DNA of 64,000 bases from assembly GCA_045591925.1 (NCBI GenBank), contig JAZNTW010000001.1:170844-234843 (forward strand). The letters are read 5' to 3'. Below, one piece after another: positions 16,573 to 25,855 of the stretch (the first letter of the stretch is position 1; each line of letters opens with the position of its first letter). The notes under the pieces were generated by a model. The model saw nothing but the letters and a program-made list of their open reading frames with translations, did no database searches and was not told the origin of the DNA. Origin of the DNA: Firm-04 sp045591925 (lineage in GTDB: Bacteria > Bacillota > Clostridia > Oscillospirales > Ruminococcaceae). The translations under genes were made by a program, and so were the position numbers.

Positions 16573-17976
16573 TTAGTTCAGTGCATCCATGAGCATCTCA
16601 TAGCGGGAAGTGAGACAGCCGGCGCCGGTAAAGCAGTTCAGGCGAACTGTCTGACCGGTATAGTTGCCGTTTTCAATCAGATAATAGTGATTCTTTTCTT
16701 TCTCGATAAAATTGAGCGTGAGCGTACTGCCGTCCAGCTCTGTATAAATGATCTGGATTACAGGCTCTTTCGTAAGATCAGGCTGATCATCGAGATGCAG
16801 TTCGGAAAAACGCAGATTTGCGATGGTGCGGTAGAATGTCTGATAGAGCTGCATGATATTCTCATCTTCCATCGCGGAAATGTCGATATCACCGAGCTTG
16901 AACTTATCGTTTGCATAATCAATGTGAAGCGTTTCGTGCAGGTCATAGGTCTCGCCCATATTGATTTCAACCGATTTCAGCTTCTGAATATCCGGTTCCG
17001 AGCAGAACGGATACATCAGATCAACAGGGGTGACATTGGCAAACGAGGTTTCTGCGCGATTGATGGTAAAGACCTGTTCGCTGTTTGCGTAATAGCCGTA
17101 AATCAGCGTTTCGTTTTCGTTACTGGTAACCATATCGCCGAACCAGATTTCCTCTTTCAGTACGGTATCACCATAGGTGCCTTCCAGCCAGACTTTTGTA
17201 TGCGGCTGATCCAGACCGTACTTTGCGAGATCATCGGGTTGATCCTCGATGAACGAAGCAACCTCGACGCGCACAATGATATCCATGAGATTATTCATCT
17301 CGGCATTCTGGAGTTCGAATTCCGCCGGCTGCAGCATTTTCCAGAGATAATCGCTGCCGCGCTTCAGCTCCAGAATCGTTTCGTTCTCCTTTTCTACCTT
17401 GAAATAATTAACGAGCGCGCTGCTGGTATCAAAGAGATAACGGTTTTTCAAGGAATTACGGTTGGAGCAGAATACGGTACCGCTGTTATAATCAATCGTA
17501 TAGACATCGGATGAGCCGTCCAGCATGGCATAATACGCGTCATAGGTTGGCGTCGGATCGCCGACATAGAGAATATAGGGATGCTCTTTGTCGGTATCGG
17601 TGGTATAAACCTTGAGCGTGATGGGATTGCTGAAGCCATAGACATCTGTGTTTTCGCAATCGAATGCAACGGTTTTGAGGGAACGCAGCTCGCAGAAATA
17701 ATTGCACATCGCGTTGACTGCATATACATTGACGTTGAATTCCTCGCCCTCGGTGATCTGCCACCGTCCGTCAATCCAACTGAAAACGGTTTTGCCGTCT
17801 TCGTTATTGAGTTCGATATCGGTAACGGCATCGGGGTTGATTTGCATAAGCTGCTTCGGCTCACCGATTTTTGCTTTTTCTTCATTGATTTTGCTGCGCC
17901 GGTCAACAAAAATAAACAGAACAGTCAGCAGAACCGCAGCGACAGCAAGAATCCATATCCAACGAAGCTGCTTCAT
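16573..17976 (-). CDS. DUF4340 domain membrane-anchored protein
   Basis: A 467-residue protein with one N-terminal membrane helix (WIWILAVAAVLLTVLFIF) and a large extracytoplasmic part. The repeated beta-rich DUF4340 pattern is visible as DIELNNEDGKTVFSWIDGRW and later similar units. DUF4340 proteins are commonly the last member of Gld-type ABC operons and their function is unknown. Its ATG overlaps the stop of the upstream gldG-like gene by four bases, so the two are translationally coupled. A strong terminator follows. Confidence 0.85.
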   Translation of the reverse strand: MKQLRWIWILAVAAVLLTVLFIFVDRRSKINEEKAKIGEPKQLMQINPDAVTDIELNNEDGKTVFSWIDGRWQITEGEEFNVNVYAVNAMCNYFCELRSLKTVAFDCENTDVYGFSNPITLKVYTTDTDKEHPYILYVGDPTPTYDAYYAMLDGSSDVYTIDYNSGTVFCSNRNSLKNRYLFDTSSALVNYFKVEKENETILELKRGSDYLWKMLQPAEFELQNAEMNNLMDIIVRVEVASFIEDQPDDLAKYGLDQPHTKVWLEGTYGDTVLKEEIWFGDMVTSNENETLIYGYYANSEQVFTINRAETSFANVTPVDLMYPFCSEPDIQKLKSVEINMGETYDLHETLHIDYANDKFKLGDIDISAMEDENIMQLYQTFYRTIANLRFSELHLDDQPDLTKEPVIQIIYTELDGSTLTLNFIEKEKNHYYLIENGNYTGQTVRLNCFTGAGCLTSRYEMLMDALN

Positions 17977-19445
17977 GCGTTTCTCCTCCTCAGCCAGATC
18001 AGAACGCCGATTGCAGCAACAAGAATCGGGAATCCGACAAATATTGCAATCAGAATACTTGCTTCCGCGGAGCTGTTGACGTTCAGACTATCGAAGGAAC
18101 GTGCCTTATCCTGAATATTCATATCGAGGTCGGAGTCGTACATCCAAGTGATAGAGGTCAGGAAGAGTTGCAGCGGATTGATGAAATACGCGTTTTTCGC
18201 ACCGGCGTCGGTGATGAATTCGGAAGAACCGAATACGATGAGCTTCGAGTTGTTATGCTCCTTGTCAATGACATACATGGAGAGCACCTGCGGCTGACCC
18301 TCTTCGGTTTCGGGGTCGAGCAGTGTGCCGCCGAACGGAACGGATTTTGCGGTTGCCTGTGTGCGGATCAGCGTATCGGCGGTCAGCTGGCCGTAATTGG
18401 TGCCGTAGACCGTATAGAAGCTGCGGGAGTACGGCATATAGGTAACGATATTGTTGACATTCGGGAGCAGCTCCGCGGTCAGGTCTTCGCCGGTTTCGGT
18501 GTTTGCCTGAATGATATCGCACATCATCGCATATACATCTTTATGCGAGTGGCGGTTTGCGTCTGTTTCCTCGACGCGGTTATAATTCATGCCGATACAG
18601 TAATTGCTGAGGAGCATTTCAATGTTCCGGAAAACGGTTTTGGAGTCATCCGGCGACATGAGAATGCTAAGATGTCCGCCTTCTCTTGTATATGCAAGAA
18701 TCTTCTTGTATTCCACATCGGTGATATCGCGCTTCGGAGATGCAATGACGAGGATGCAGCAGTCGGCAGGGATTGCGGTATCTGTCATCAGATTCAGCTC
18801 TTTTGCGCCGTAGTTGTAGTTGCCGAGGTTTGCAGAAAGCTGCGTCATATCGGAAAGCGGAACCTCATCATGACCGGAAAGGAAATAGACGGTCGGCATT
18901 TCGCCATCGACAACGGATTTCATATAGCCGGTGAAGTAGTTTTCCGCACGGAATTCCGCGCTGACAATCTGCTCGTTTTCGTCAAGCTGATAGGTATACA
19001 TCAGCGTACCGGGCAGACGCTTGACCATGCCGTTATAGGTAAAGAGGAAATCTCCGGAGGAAAGATTGAATATACCGTCCGGATTGATTTCGCGGAGTGT
19101 CTGCGGATCGGTATCTGGGTCAAAGTCGATGAGATTGAAGCATTTATGCTCCTTATAGGCAAGCAGTGTGCGGTAAAGCGCGAGGCATTCGAGGTCGCCC
19201 TCAAGGTCCTCCAGCTTGGTGAGAAAGTAGACATCAACGGTGATGCCCTTGGCGTCAAGCTCATCGAGATACTCCTTGGTAGTATCGGTTAAGGTATACA
19301 TACTGTTCGGCGTCATATCGAAATTGATATTCAGACGCTCGAAAATCAGGTTCAGCGGAATCGCGACAGCAAGCACGAGAATCGCAAGAATCCATGCAAG
19401 CGCGGTAAACCGCTTGTTTTTCGCGGTGATTGATGCTTTATCCAT
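17973..19445 (-). CDS. GldG-like ABC-type auxiliary transport protein
   Basis: A 490-residue protein with a membrane helix at each end (about residues 14-35 and 460-483) and a large outer domain. It matches the Gld-family substrate-facing component (DUF4350/ABC_transp_aux type): TPNSMYTLTDTTKEYLDEL near the start and VYFLSGHDEVPLSDM in the middle, ending in LIWLRRRNA. In Bacteroidota GldG works with GldA/GldF in gliding; in clostridia homologous sets exist without gliding and their cargo is unknown. GGGAGG precedes the start. It lies 17 bases after the permease gene. Confidence 0.87.
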   Translation of the reverse strand: MDKASITAKNKRFTALAWILAILVLAVAIPLNLIFERLNINFDMTPNSMYTLTDTTKEYLDELDAKGITVDVYFLTKLEDLEGDLECLALYRTLLAYKEHKCFNLIDFDPDTDPQTLREINPDGIFNLSSGDFLFTYNGMVKRLPGTLMYTYQLDENEQIVSAEFRAENYFTGYMKSVVDGEMPTVYFLSGHDEVPLSDMTQLSANLGNYNYGAKELNLMTDTAIPADCCILVIASPKRDITDVEYKKILAYTREGGHLSILMSPDDSKTVFRNIEMLLSNYCIGMNYNRVEETDANRHSHKDVYAMMCDIIQANTETGEDLTAELLPNVNNIVTYMPYSRSFYTVYGTNYGQLTADTLIRTQATAKSVPFGGTLLDPETEEGQPQVLSMYVIDKEHNNSKLIVFGSSEFITDAGAKNAYFINPLQLFLTSITWMYDSDLDMNIQDKARSFDSLNVNSSAEASILIAIFVGFPILVAAIGVLIWLRRRNA

Positions 19446-19462
19446 TGCTTATCCCTCCCGTC

Positions 19463-20194
19463 TCAGCCGCGGCTCCAACGGCGCTTCTCAATGATAATAA
19501 TTGTCCAGATCAGCACCACGAGCGTAATCGAAATAAAGAATGCGAGATCGGCAAGACTGAACAGACCCTGCGAAAATGCGCCGAATCGCGCTTCTGTGGA
19601 AAACCATGAAAAGACCTTTGCAACCGGGGGCATCGACTGAATGAGGTCAGAATATGTAAAGTTGTCAAGGAAGATGACAGCGATCATTGCAGCTTCACCG
19701 AGGACAGCGGCGATGATCGGGGTGTCCGTCAATGCGGAAATCATGATGCCGATTGCGATGCAGACGAGACTCCACAGGAAGAATCCCAGATAGCCGCATA
19801 TCAAGCTCAAACCAATCACAGAGCCGTGTACGAATGTGACCAGTGGGAAAAACAGTGAGAATGCCATCATCAGCAGAAACACGGTTGCAATCGCAAAAAA
19901 TTTCGCAAAGACAACCTGTGTAATGGTGATCGGTGCGGAAAGCCAGAGTGTTTCCGTTTTTGATTTGCGTTCTTCGGAAAAGGTACGCATCGTCAGCAGC
20001 GGAATCAGGAAGATAAAGTAGAAAAAGTTGTTATAAAAAATATTGGAAAATGAGAATTTCAGCACATTGGAATCCATATTGGAAATGCCGTTGATAAAGC
20101 TCAGCGAGAACACCATCAGGAACAGCGCGCTGACCACATAAGCAAACGGAGAGCAGAAATAGGACTGCACCTCTTTTTTATATAGTGAAAACAT
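19463..20194 (-). CDS. ABC-2 type permease (GldF-like)
   Basis: A 243-residue integral membrane protein with six predicted helices, the usual size for an ABC-2 permease. The N-terminus MFSLYKKEVQSYFCSPFAYV is characteristic of GldF/NosY-like permeases, in which the first helix follows a short SPFAYV motif. It pairs with the ATPase whose stop codon shares one base with this start (TGATG arrangement). Together with the GldG-like and DUF4340 proteins it forms a complete export-type complex. Confidence 0.9.
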   Translation of the reverse strand: MFSLYKKEVQSYFCSPFAYVVSALFLMVFSLSFINGISNMDSNVLKFSFSNIFYNNFFYFIFLIPLLTMRTFSEERKSKTETLWLSAPITITQVVFAKFFAIATVFLLMMAFSLFFPLVTFVHGSVIGLSLICGYLGFFLWSLVCIAIGIMISALTDTPIIAAVLGEAAMIAVIFLDNFTYSDLIQSMPPVAKVFSWFSTEARFGAFSQGLFSLADLAFFISITLVVLIWTIIIIEKRRWSRG

Positions 20195-21252
20195 CAGTCC
20201 TTCTCCTCCTTTTCGGTTTTGTCGGCATCGGCAGCGGCCTTCTTTGCCGCTTCTTCAGCCTCGCGCTGCGCGTCCATTTCCTTGCCCAGCTCCTCAAAGG
20301 CTTCTTCGCGTGTTTGCTCACGCGTCGGCGCGGTCAGTTTAACAAAGACGTCCTCCAGATTGGACTTGACGGAGGTGATTTCGAGCACCATGCAGTCCTC
20401 GGCGAGCAGGCGCGACATCAGCGGTTTCCGCACAGATTCGGATGCGACCGTAATGGTAAACGCATTGATGCCCTGCGACTCGAATTCCACCTCGTCCACG
20501 GAAAGAACACCGTCCGTATTCTTGATCAGCTCGGTGATCTTTGTGATTTCGCCCTCGACCTTCAAGCGGAGATGGATATCGCCGCCAACGGACGCTTCGA
20601 GATTTGCAATCGTATCAACCGCGCGGATTTTTCCCTTGTTGATAATGACAACGCGCTCACAGACAGCAGTGACCTCAGCGAGGATATGTGTAGAGAATAT
20701 AATAGTATGATCCTTGGCGAGGTCTTGAATCAGACGGCGCACCTCCATGACCTGCGTGGGGTCAAGACCGACGGTCGGCTCATCGAGGATGAGGAATTTC
20801 GGAGAACCGAGCAGTGCCATCGCAAAGCCGACACGCTGCCGGTAACCTTTGGAAAGATTGCCGATGATGCGGTTTTGCACATCGGTAATACGGAGGCGCT
20901 CCATTGCGTTTGCGACCTGCTTTTTACGCTCTGCGCGCGGGACGCCCTTGAGTCCGGCGGCAAAGTTCAGGTATTCGTGTACGCGCATTTCCGGATAGAC
21001 CGGCGGAATCTCCGGCAAATAGCCGATTAACCGCTTGACCGCAATCGGATCCTTGGCGATGTCGTGACCGTCCACCAAAACGGTACCTGAGGTGGAGGGG
21101 AGACATCCCGTGATCATGTTCATTGTTGTGGATTTACCGGCGCCGTTCGGTCCGAGAAATCCCAGCACTTCATGGTCGCCGACCGTAAAGGAAATATCCT
21201 GTACAGCCGGATGCGAACCATAAAATTTTGTAAGATTCTTAATCTCAACCAT
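20194..21252 (-). CDS. ABC transporter ATP-binding protein (GldA-like)
   Basis: A 352-residue ATPase and first gene of the four-gene operon. Walker A is GPNGAGKST, the signature is LSKGYRQRVG, and Walker B is LILDEPTVGLDP, all intact. The C-terminus is about 40 residues longer than usual and is strongly charged (Glu/Lys/Arg and Ala, from about residue 310), probably a short coiled coil. The operon is read away from the cellulase gene. It should energise the GldF-like permease encoded next. Confidence 0.95.
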   Translation of the reverse strand: MVEIKNLTKFYGSHPAVQDISFTVGDHEVLGFLGPNGAGKSTTMNMITGCLPSTSGTVLVDGHDIAKDPIAVKRLIGYLPEIPPVYPEMRVHEYLNFAAGLKGVPRAERKKQVANAMERLRITDVQNRIIGNLSKGYRQRVGFAMALLGSPKFLILDEPTVGLDPTQVMEVRRLIQDLAKDHTIIFSTHILAEVTAVCERVVIINKGKIRAVDTIANLEASVGGDIHLRLKVEGEITKITELIKNTDGVLSVDEVEFESQGINAFTITVASESVRKPLMSRLLAEDCMVLEITSVKSNLEDVFVKLTAPTREQTREEAFEELGKEMDAQREAEEAAKKAAADADKTEKEEKD

Positions 21253-21675
21253 ATTTTCCGCAAAGCCCCTTTCATCATTGCAGCAGATTTAGAATATGAA
21301 TCGCAGTCTGCGTCTCCGGTTACCCGTTCCCGGAGAGAATATAACAAGACATATTCATTTTATTATCTCAAAATAATGTGAATATACTGTGAATAGATTG
21401 TGTATGGATTATAAATCTGCAAAAAAGAGCCGTAATAATATTCCGGTTGTACTGCAAGTCTGCGGACAAATCTGCCGCGTCACTTCATACAGTGCGTAAT
21501 AGGATATTAGCAATGGGATGTGTTCATTCAGTGTTGAAAGACCGAAAGTTTCTGAGTTTATACATATTGTTATATTTGACAAAATTATGAACGGCAAATT
21601 GAACAAAAAACGGAAACATGATTTGGTAAAGTATCCGAAATACAGCATCAGAGCCCGATGTTTCAAGCCAAAGCC
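21253..21675. other. Intergenic region between ABC operon and cellulase promoter
   Basis: AT-rich, no convincing gene. A hairpin TCTCCGG/CCGGAGA at about 21311-21335 lies in the likely leader of the ABC operon. An 85-codon reverse frame (21409-21666) has no ribosome site and no recognisable features, so I leave it unannotated. Confidence 0.5.
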
Positions 21676-21704
21676 TTGACAAAGTGCATGAAAAACATTA
21701 TAAT
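21676..21704 (+). promoter_or_regulatory. Perfect consensus promoter of the GH48 cellulase gene
   Basis: TTGACA (21676-21681), 17-base spacer, TATAAT (21699-21704), identical to the sigma-A consensus. The predicted start is near 21711, leaving a leader of about 260 bases. Confidence 0.82.
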
Positions 21705-21710
21705 GATTTT

Positions 21711-21969
21711 AGGTACGGTATAGGTGTCTCTATACGCATTTTGGGGCGTGTGCAAAAGATCATTGGAATGGATGCCGGATCGGATGCAGTAGCTTCGGAT
21801 CGTCTGGACATTCTATACATACAGGTCGGTTTCGCGTGCCTGAGCACGGGACAAGGCACCGTTCTCGTACCATACTATTCTATATGCACAGTCTGTAGCT
21901 TCGCGGACTGATGGTGCATCATTAACCAGAAGCGAAAATCTTTCAAACTAAACGAGAGGGGAAAAAAGA
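21711..21969 (+). promoter_or_regulatory. Long folded 5' leader of the cellulase mRNA
   Basis: About 260 untranslated bases. A hairpin GTATAG/CTATAC with six-base loop (21718-21735) sits seven bases from the predicted 5' end. CGTGC-CTGA-GCACG follows at 21835-21848, and a longer imperfect stem GCACAGTC with GACTGATGGTGC lies at about 21886-21917. The ribosome site GAGAGGGG lies at about 21954-21961. I match no known riboswitch; a stabilising or regulatory leader is inference. Confidence 0.45.
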
Positions 21970-24498
21970 ATGCAATTCAAGAAGAACAGAGCGATTCTCT
22001 CTGCTGTCGTAGCAGCAGCAATGGCATCCAGCGCTTTGATGTCTGTTGCAGCATCTGCAGCAGGTCCGCGCACCAAGGAAGAAAAGTACGGTGATTCGAC
22101 ATATGCTGAGCGCTTTATGTCCATGTACGATGACGTCTATACCAATGGTAAGCAAACCGGTTACCTGAGCGATGACGGCGTTCCGTATCACGCAATCGAA
22201 GAGCTGATCTGTGAGGCTCCTGACTACGGTCACGAGACCACTTCCGAGGCTATGTCCTACATCGTCTGGATCGCAGCAATGCACGATAACCTCGTTAAGG
22301 ACGGCGTTGTTGACGGCGCTTCCGGTTCCGATCTGGCTGATTCCTGGAAGACTCTGGAAGCTTTGATTCCTTCCAAGAGCCAGCAGCCCGGCTTCTTCCA
22401 GAAGACAGAGCTGAGCTCTCAGGTTGCTGAGGAGCATCCGGAAGATGTGAAGAAGTATCCGTCTGAGGGTACTCAGTCCAACACCGGTGTGAACCCGCTT
22501 CACAAGAACTTCACCTCCGCATACTCCAGCGAAGGCAGAGAGTACCTGCTGCACTGGCTGGCAGACGTTGATGACTGGTATGGCTTCAGCGGTTCTGCTC
22601 GCGGTGAGAAGGGCGAACTGACCTTTATCAACACCTTCCAGCGTGGTGACCAGGAATCCTGCTTCGAGACCGTTCCGCATCCGGCTATCGAGACTCTGGA
22701 ATATGGTAACAGCTCTCAGGGTATGAAGTTTGCATTCCAGGCTTCTACTGCAAAATCTTGGTCTTACACCAACGCTCCTGACGCTGAAGACCGTGCAATC
22801 CAGGCTGCATTCGCAGCAAACCGCTGGGGCGTAGGCAACAAGGACGTTTCCTCCAAGGCTGGTATGATGGGTGACTTCTGCCGTAACGATATGTACGATA
22901 AGTACTATAAGGAAATCGGCTGCCAGAACATGAACTCTGCTACCGCAGGCGATAAGGGTAAGCACTACCTGATGTCTTGGTACACCGCATGGGGCGGCGC
23001 AGAGGATGGTTCTTGGGCATGGCAGATCGGTTGTTCTCATGCTCACCAGTTCTATCAGAACCCGCTGGCAGCATTCGGTCTCTTGTACGATTCCGATCTG
23101 AACGCAGGTATGAAGGCTGAAGGCGCAACAAAGGACTATGAGACCTCTCTGGCTCGTCAGCTTGAGATGTATCTCTGGCTGTCCTCTGCTGAGGGTCCGT
23201 TCGCAGGTGGATGCACCAACTGCTGGATGGGTAGCTACGAGAAGTATCCGAGCGGCGTTCCGACCTTCTACGAGATGGCTTACATCGAGCAGCCGGTTTA
23301 CGCTGACCCGGGTTCCAACAACTGGACAGGTAACCAGTACTGGGCAACCCAGCGTCTCGCTGAGCTGTACTACCTGGTTTGCCAGGATTCCACCTATTCT
23401 TCCAAGGGCGATAGCATCAAGGTTGGCGGCATGAGCATCAAGGAAGCTCTGAAGACCGTTCTTGATAAGTGGGTCAACTTCTTCGTTGAGAACACCACAC
23501 TGTCTGATGACGGCGACTTCAAGGTTCCGGCATCCCTGAAGTGGGAAGGCGCTCCGGAATCTTGGAATGGTTCCTATAAGGAAAATTCCGGTCTGCACGC
23601 AACTCTGAAGGATGTAACCAATACTGACCTCGGATGCGTCTGCTCCTTCGCAAATACGCTGATTTACTATGCAAAGGCAAATGGCGTTGATGCAGCTGAT
23701 GCAACTGCAAACGCTTCTTCCCTCGAGGCAAAGGCTCTCTACACTGCAAAAGAGCTGCTCGACCGTGTTTGGACACTCGGCCGTGACGACATGGGCGTAA
23801 GCAGAACCGAGCACAATGGTTCTCTGGCACGTTTCTGGGCACAGGAAGTTTACACCGGCGGCAACTCCGGTACATATCCTTATGGCTATGAGGTAGGTCC
23901 GGGCGCAACATTTATCTCCATCCGTCCGATGTACGAGGATGAGGGTCAGTCCTACTCCGAGCTCTACAAGGAGCTGAAGGCAGCTTATGATAAGGACGTA
24001 GCTGCAGGCGCTAAGATTAAGGAGTTCAGCGACACATCATCATACTCTTATGGTATGGACTGCGCAACCGATTGCAGCGAGTTCAAGAATGTTGCAGAAG
24101 TTGATCTGAACTACCACAGATTCTGGCACGCTGGTGACGTTCTGATGGGCCTCGGCACCATGGCTGAGCTGTATCCGGATATGGTTCCGGGTCCTGTTGA
24201 GACCACCACAACTACCACAACAACCACAACAACAACCAAAAAGGATGAGCCGAAGGACGCTGACTGGGGTAATGTCAACGAGTCCAAAGAGTCCACTCCC
24301 GAAGAGCGCGTGGACGTTTCCGACGCTGTTCTGCTTGCTCGCTTTGTTGCTGAAGATGCTAGCGCGAGCGTATCTGCACAGGGTAAACTGAATGCTGACG
24401 TTAACGCAAACGGCAAGCCGGATTCTGAGGATACCGTTAAGATTCTGGAATTCATCGCTAAGGTGATTCCGTACTCTGATCTCGGTAAGGCAGACTGA
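21970..24498 (+). CDS. Cellulosomal family 48 glycoside hydrolase (exo-cellulase) with dockerin
   Basis: An 842-residue secreted processive cellulase that releases cellobiose from chain ends. A signal peptide (residues 1-31, cut after ASA) leads into the GH48 catalytic domain (about 35-740). APDYGHETTSEAMSY holds the expected catalytic acid, Glu93 by analogy with Clostridium CelF/CelS. There is no carbohydrate-binding module. A run of twelve Thr (about 745-756) links to a C-terminal dockerin (765-842). Its second calcium loop is regular (DVNANGKPDSED); the first is divergent, with N and S at metal positions and a roughly six-residue insertion before VDVSDAVLLARF. GH48 is usually the single most abundant cellulosome enzyme. 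Codon choice (many TCC, GCT, CTG) looks adapted for high expression. Confidence 0.98.
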   Translation: MQFKKNRAILSAVVAAAMASSALMSVAASAAGPRTKEEKYGDSTYAERFMSMYDDVYTNGKQTGYLSDDGVPYHAIEELICEAPDYGHETTSEAMSYIVWIAAMHDNLVKDGVVDGASGSDLADSWKTLEALIPSKSQQPGFFQKTELSSQVAEEHPEDVKKYPSEGTQSNTGVNPLHKNFTSAYSSEGREYLLHWLADVDDWYGFSGSARGEKGELTFINTFQRGDQESCFETVPHPAIETLEYGNSSQGMKFAFQASTAKSWSYTNAPDAEDRAIQAAFAANRWGVGNKDVSSKAGMMGDFCRNDMYDKYYKEIGCQNMNSATAGDKGKHYLMSWYTAWGGAEDGSWAWQIGCSHAHQFYQNPLAAFGLLYDSDLNAGMKAEGATKDYETSLARQLEMYLWLSSAEGPFAGGCTNCWMGSYEKYPSGVPTFYEMAYIEQPVYADPGSNNWTGNQYWATQRLAELYYLVCQDSTYSSKGDSIKVGGMSIKEALKTVLDKWVNFFVENTTLSDDGDFKVPASLKWEGAPESWNGSYKENSGLHATLKDVTNTDLGCVCSFANTLIYYAKANGVDAADATANASSLEAKALYTAKELLDRVWTLGRDDMGVSRTEHNGSLARFWAQEVYTGGNSGTYPYGYEVGPGATFISIRPMYEDEGQSYSELYKELKAAYDKDVAAGAKIKEFSDTSSYSYGMDCATDCSEFKNVAEVDLNYHRFWHAGDVLMGLGTMAELYPDMVPGPVETTTTTTTTTTTTKKDEPKDADWGNVNESKESTPEERVDVSDAVLLARFVAEDASASVSAQGKLNADVNANGKPDSEDTVKILEFIAKVIPYSDLGKAD

Positions 24499-24533
24499 TT
24501 TTACCATTCGGTAAATTCTTAAATTGATAATTG

Positions 24534-24567
24534 CGAAGCACGTCTTTTAGGCGTGCTTCGTTTTTTT
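24534..24567 (+). terminator. Terminator of the cellulase gene
   Basis: CGAAGCACG (24534-24542) pairs perfectly with CGTGCTTCG (24552-24560), followed by seven T. Confidence 0.92.
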
Positions 24568-24579
24568 GCATTTTTCCCC

Positions 24580-24608
24580 TTGATTTTCCGGCAGAATTAT
24601 GTTATACT
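24580..24608 (+). promoter_or_regulatory. Promoter of the yicC-remA-gmk operon
   Basis: TTGATT (24580-24585), 17-base spacer, TATACT (24603-24608). Confidence 0.65.
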
Positions 24609-24673
24609 ATATAATGATGAACTATGATTAGATTCAAAGACAATATACTACATAAAAAGGAGAATTGCGGATT

Positions 24674-25570
24674 ATGCCAAAAAGTATGACCGGATACGGC
24701 AGAGCACAGCGGCTGGCTGACGGTCGGGATGTGCTTGTCGAAATTCGTGCGGTCAATCATCGGTATTATGAATTTTCTGCCAGATTGCCGCGCAGCTGTA
24801 TGTATCTCGAAGAAAAACTCAAGACCTTTTTGAACGGTAAAATCGCGCGCGGAAAGGTTGAGGTTTCTGTGACGATTACCCGACCCGACGGCAAGGACGC
24901 ACAAATTGCTGTGAATCGCTCCGTTGCGGAGGGCTATGTCAATGCGCTGCGAATGATCAATGAGGAAATGGGCGAAAATAGAGGTCTTTGGCTGAGAGAT
25001 GATATCACACTGACCTCGTTGCTCCGTTTGCCCGATGTATTTACGGTCACCAAGGAGCAGGAGGACGAAAATGCTGTGTGGAATGTTGTTTCCGAAGCAG
25101 CAGGTGAGGCGCTCGATTCGTTCATTGCCATGCGTAAGACCGAGGGCGAACGTTTGACAGCGGATTTGCTCGGAAAACTCGCTGGTCTGGAATCTATGCT
25201 CGAACAGGTCGAAGCGATTGAACCGAGCGTTGCCGAGAATTATCGCAAAAAATTGCTTGCGAGACTGATGGAGCTGCTCGGTGATACCAATATTGATGAG
25301 CAGCGCATCCTGACGGAAACTGCGATTTTTGCTGAGAAAACTGCGATTGATGAGGAAACCGTTCGTCTCCATAGCCATATCGCACAGTTCCGGACGCTTA
25401 TGGAAGCGAATGAGCCGGTTGGCAGAAAGCTCGATTTCCTCGTGCAGGAGATGAACCGCGAGGTAAATACGATTGGCTCTAAGGCGCAGGATCTCAGTAT
25501 CACAAAGCTAGTTGTGGATATGAAATCCGAAATTGAAAAAATCCGTGAGCAGATTCAGAATATCGAGTGA
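24674..25570 (+). CDS. yicC: YicC/YloC-family endoribonuclease
   Basis: A 298-residue protein; the family opening MPKSMTGYGRAQ is intact and the conserved C-terminus KLVVDMKSEIEKIREQIQN is present. YicC-type proteins are Mg-dependent endoribonucleases that act on small RNAs and mRNA ends. An in-frame TTG at 24665 is one base from the ribosome site, so ATG 24674 (AAAGGAG ten bases upstream) is chosen. It opens the long forward operon, 15 bases before remA, the same order as yloC-remA-gmk in Bacillus. Confidence 0.93.
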   Translation: MPKSMTGYGRAQRLADGRDVLVEIRAVNHRYYEFSARLPRSCMYLEEKLKTFLNGKIARGKVEVSVTITRPDGKDAQIAVNRSVAEGYVNALRMINEEMGENRGLWLRDDITLTSLLRLPDVFTVTKEQEDENAVWNVVSEAAGEALDSFIAMRKTEGERLTADLLGKLAGLESMLEQVEAIEPSVAENYRKKLLARLMELLGDTNIDEQRILTETAIFAEKTAIDEETVRLHSHIAQFRTLMEANEPVGRKLDFLVQEMNREVNTIGSKAQDLSITKLVVDMKSEIEKIREQIQNIE

Positions 25571-25585
25571 GCGAAAGGAGCAGAA

Positions 25586-25855
25586 ATGCGGCTGATTAAC
25601 ATTGGTTTCGGTAATATGATCTCATCTGCGCGGCTTGTGACGATCGTGAGTCCCGATTCTGCACCGATCAAACGAATTGTGCAGGATGCGCGTGACAGAG
25701 GCAGATTGATTGACGCAACCTACGGGCGTCGAACCCGTGCGGTCATTGTCATGGACAGCGACCATGTGATTCTCTCCGCAATACAGCCGGAGACCATTGC
25801 GGCACGTCTTGCCGGCAGTACGGCAGCTGCGGAGGAGGAAACAGAGGATGAATAA
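25586..25855 (+). CDS. remA: RemA-family DNA-binding regulator (DUF370)
   Basis: An 89-residue protein matching RemA over its whole length: MRLINIGFGNMISSARLVTI, then SPDSAPIKR and YGRRTRAVIVMDSDHVILSA. In Bacillus subtilis RemA is a DNA-binding protein that activates matrix and osmoprotection genes. The last ten residues are an acidic tail. Its end overlaps the start of gmk by eight bases, and GGAGGAGG inside its 3' end serves as the gmk ribosome site. Confidence 0.92.
   Translation: MRLINIGFGNMISSARLVTIVSPDSAPIKRIVQDARDRGRLIDATYGRRTRAVIVMDSDHVILSAIQPETIAARLAGSTAAAEEETEDE

Noticed and set aside
21409..21666. 85-codon reverse frame in the gap before the cellulase
   Set aside because: No ribosome site, no domain, and low-quality AT-rich sequence; left as intergenic.
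21711..21969. c-di-GMP riboswitch in the cellulase leader
   Set aside because: Tempting because of the nearby GGDEF protein, but the conserved c-di-GMP-I core and its tetraloop/receptor sequences are not present.
21943..23814. Reverse frame of 623 codons opposite the cellulase
   Set aside because: Shadow of the GH48 gene, Cys- and Arg-rich without domains.
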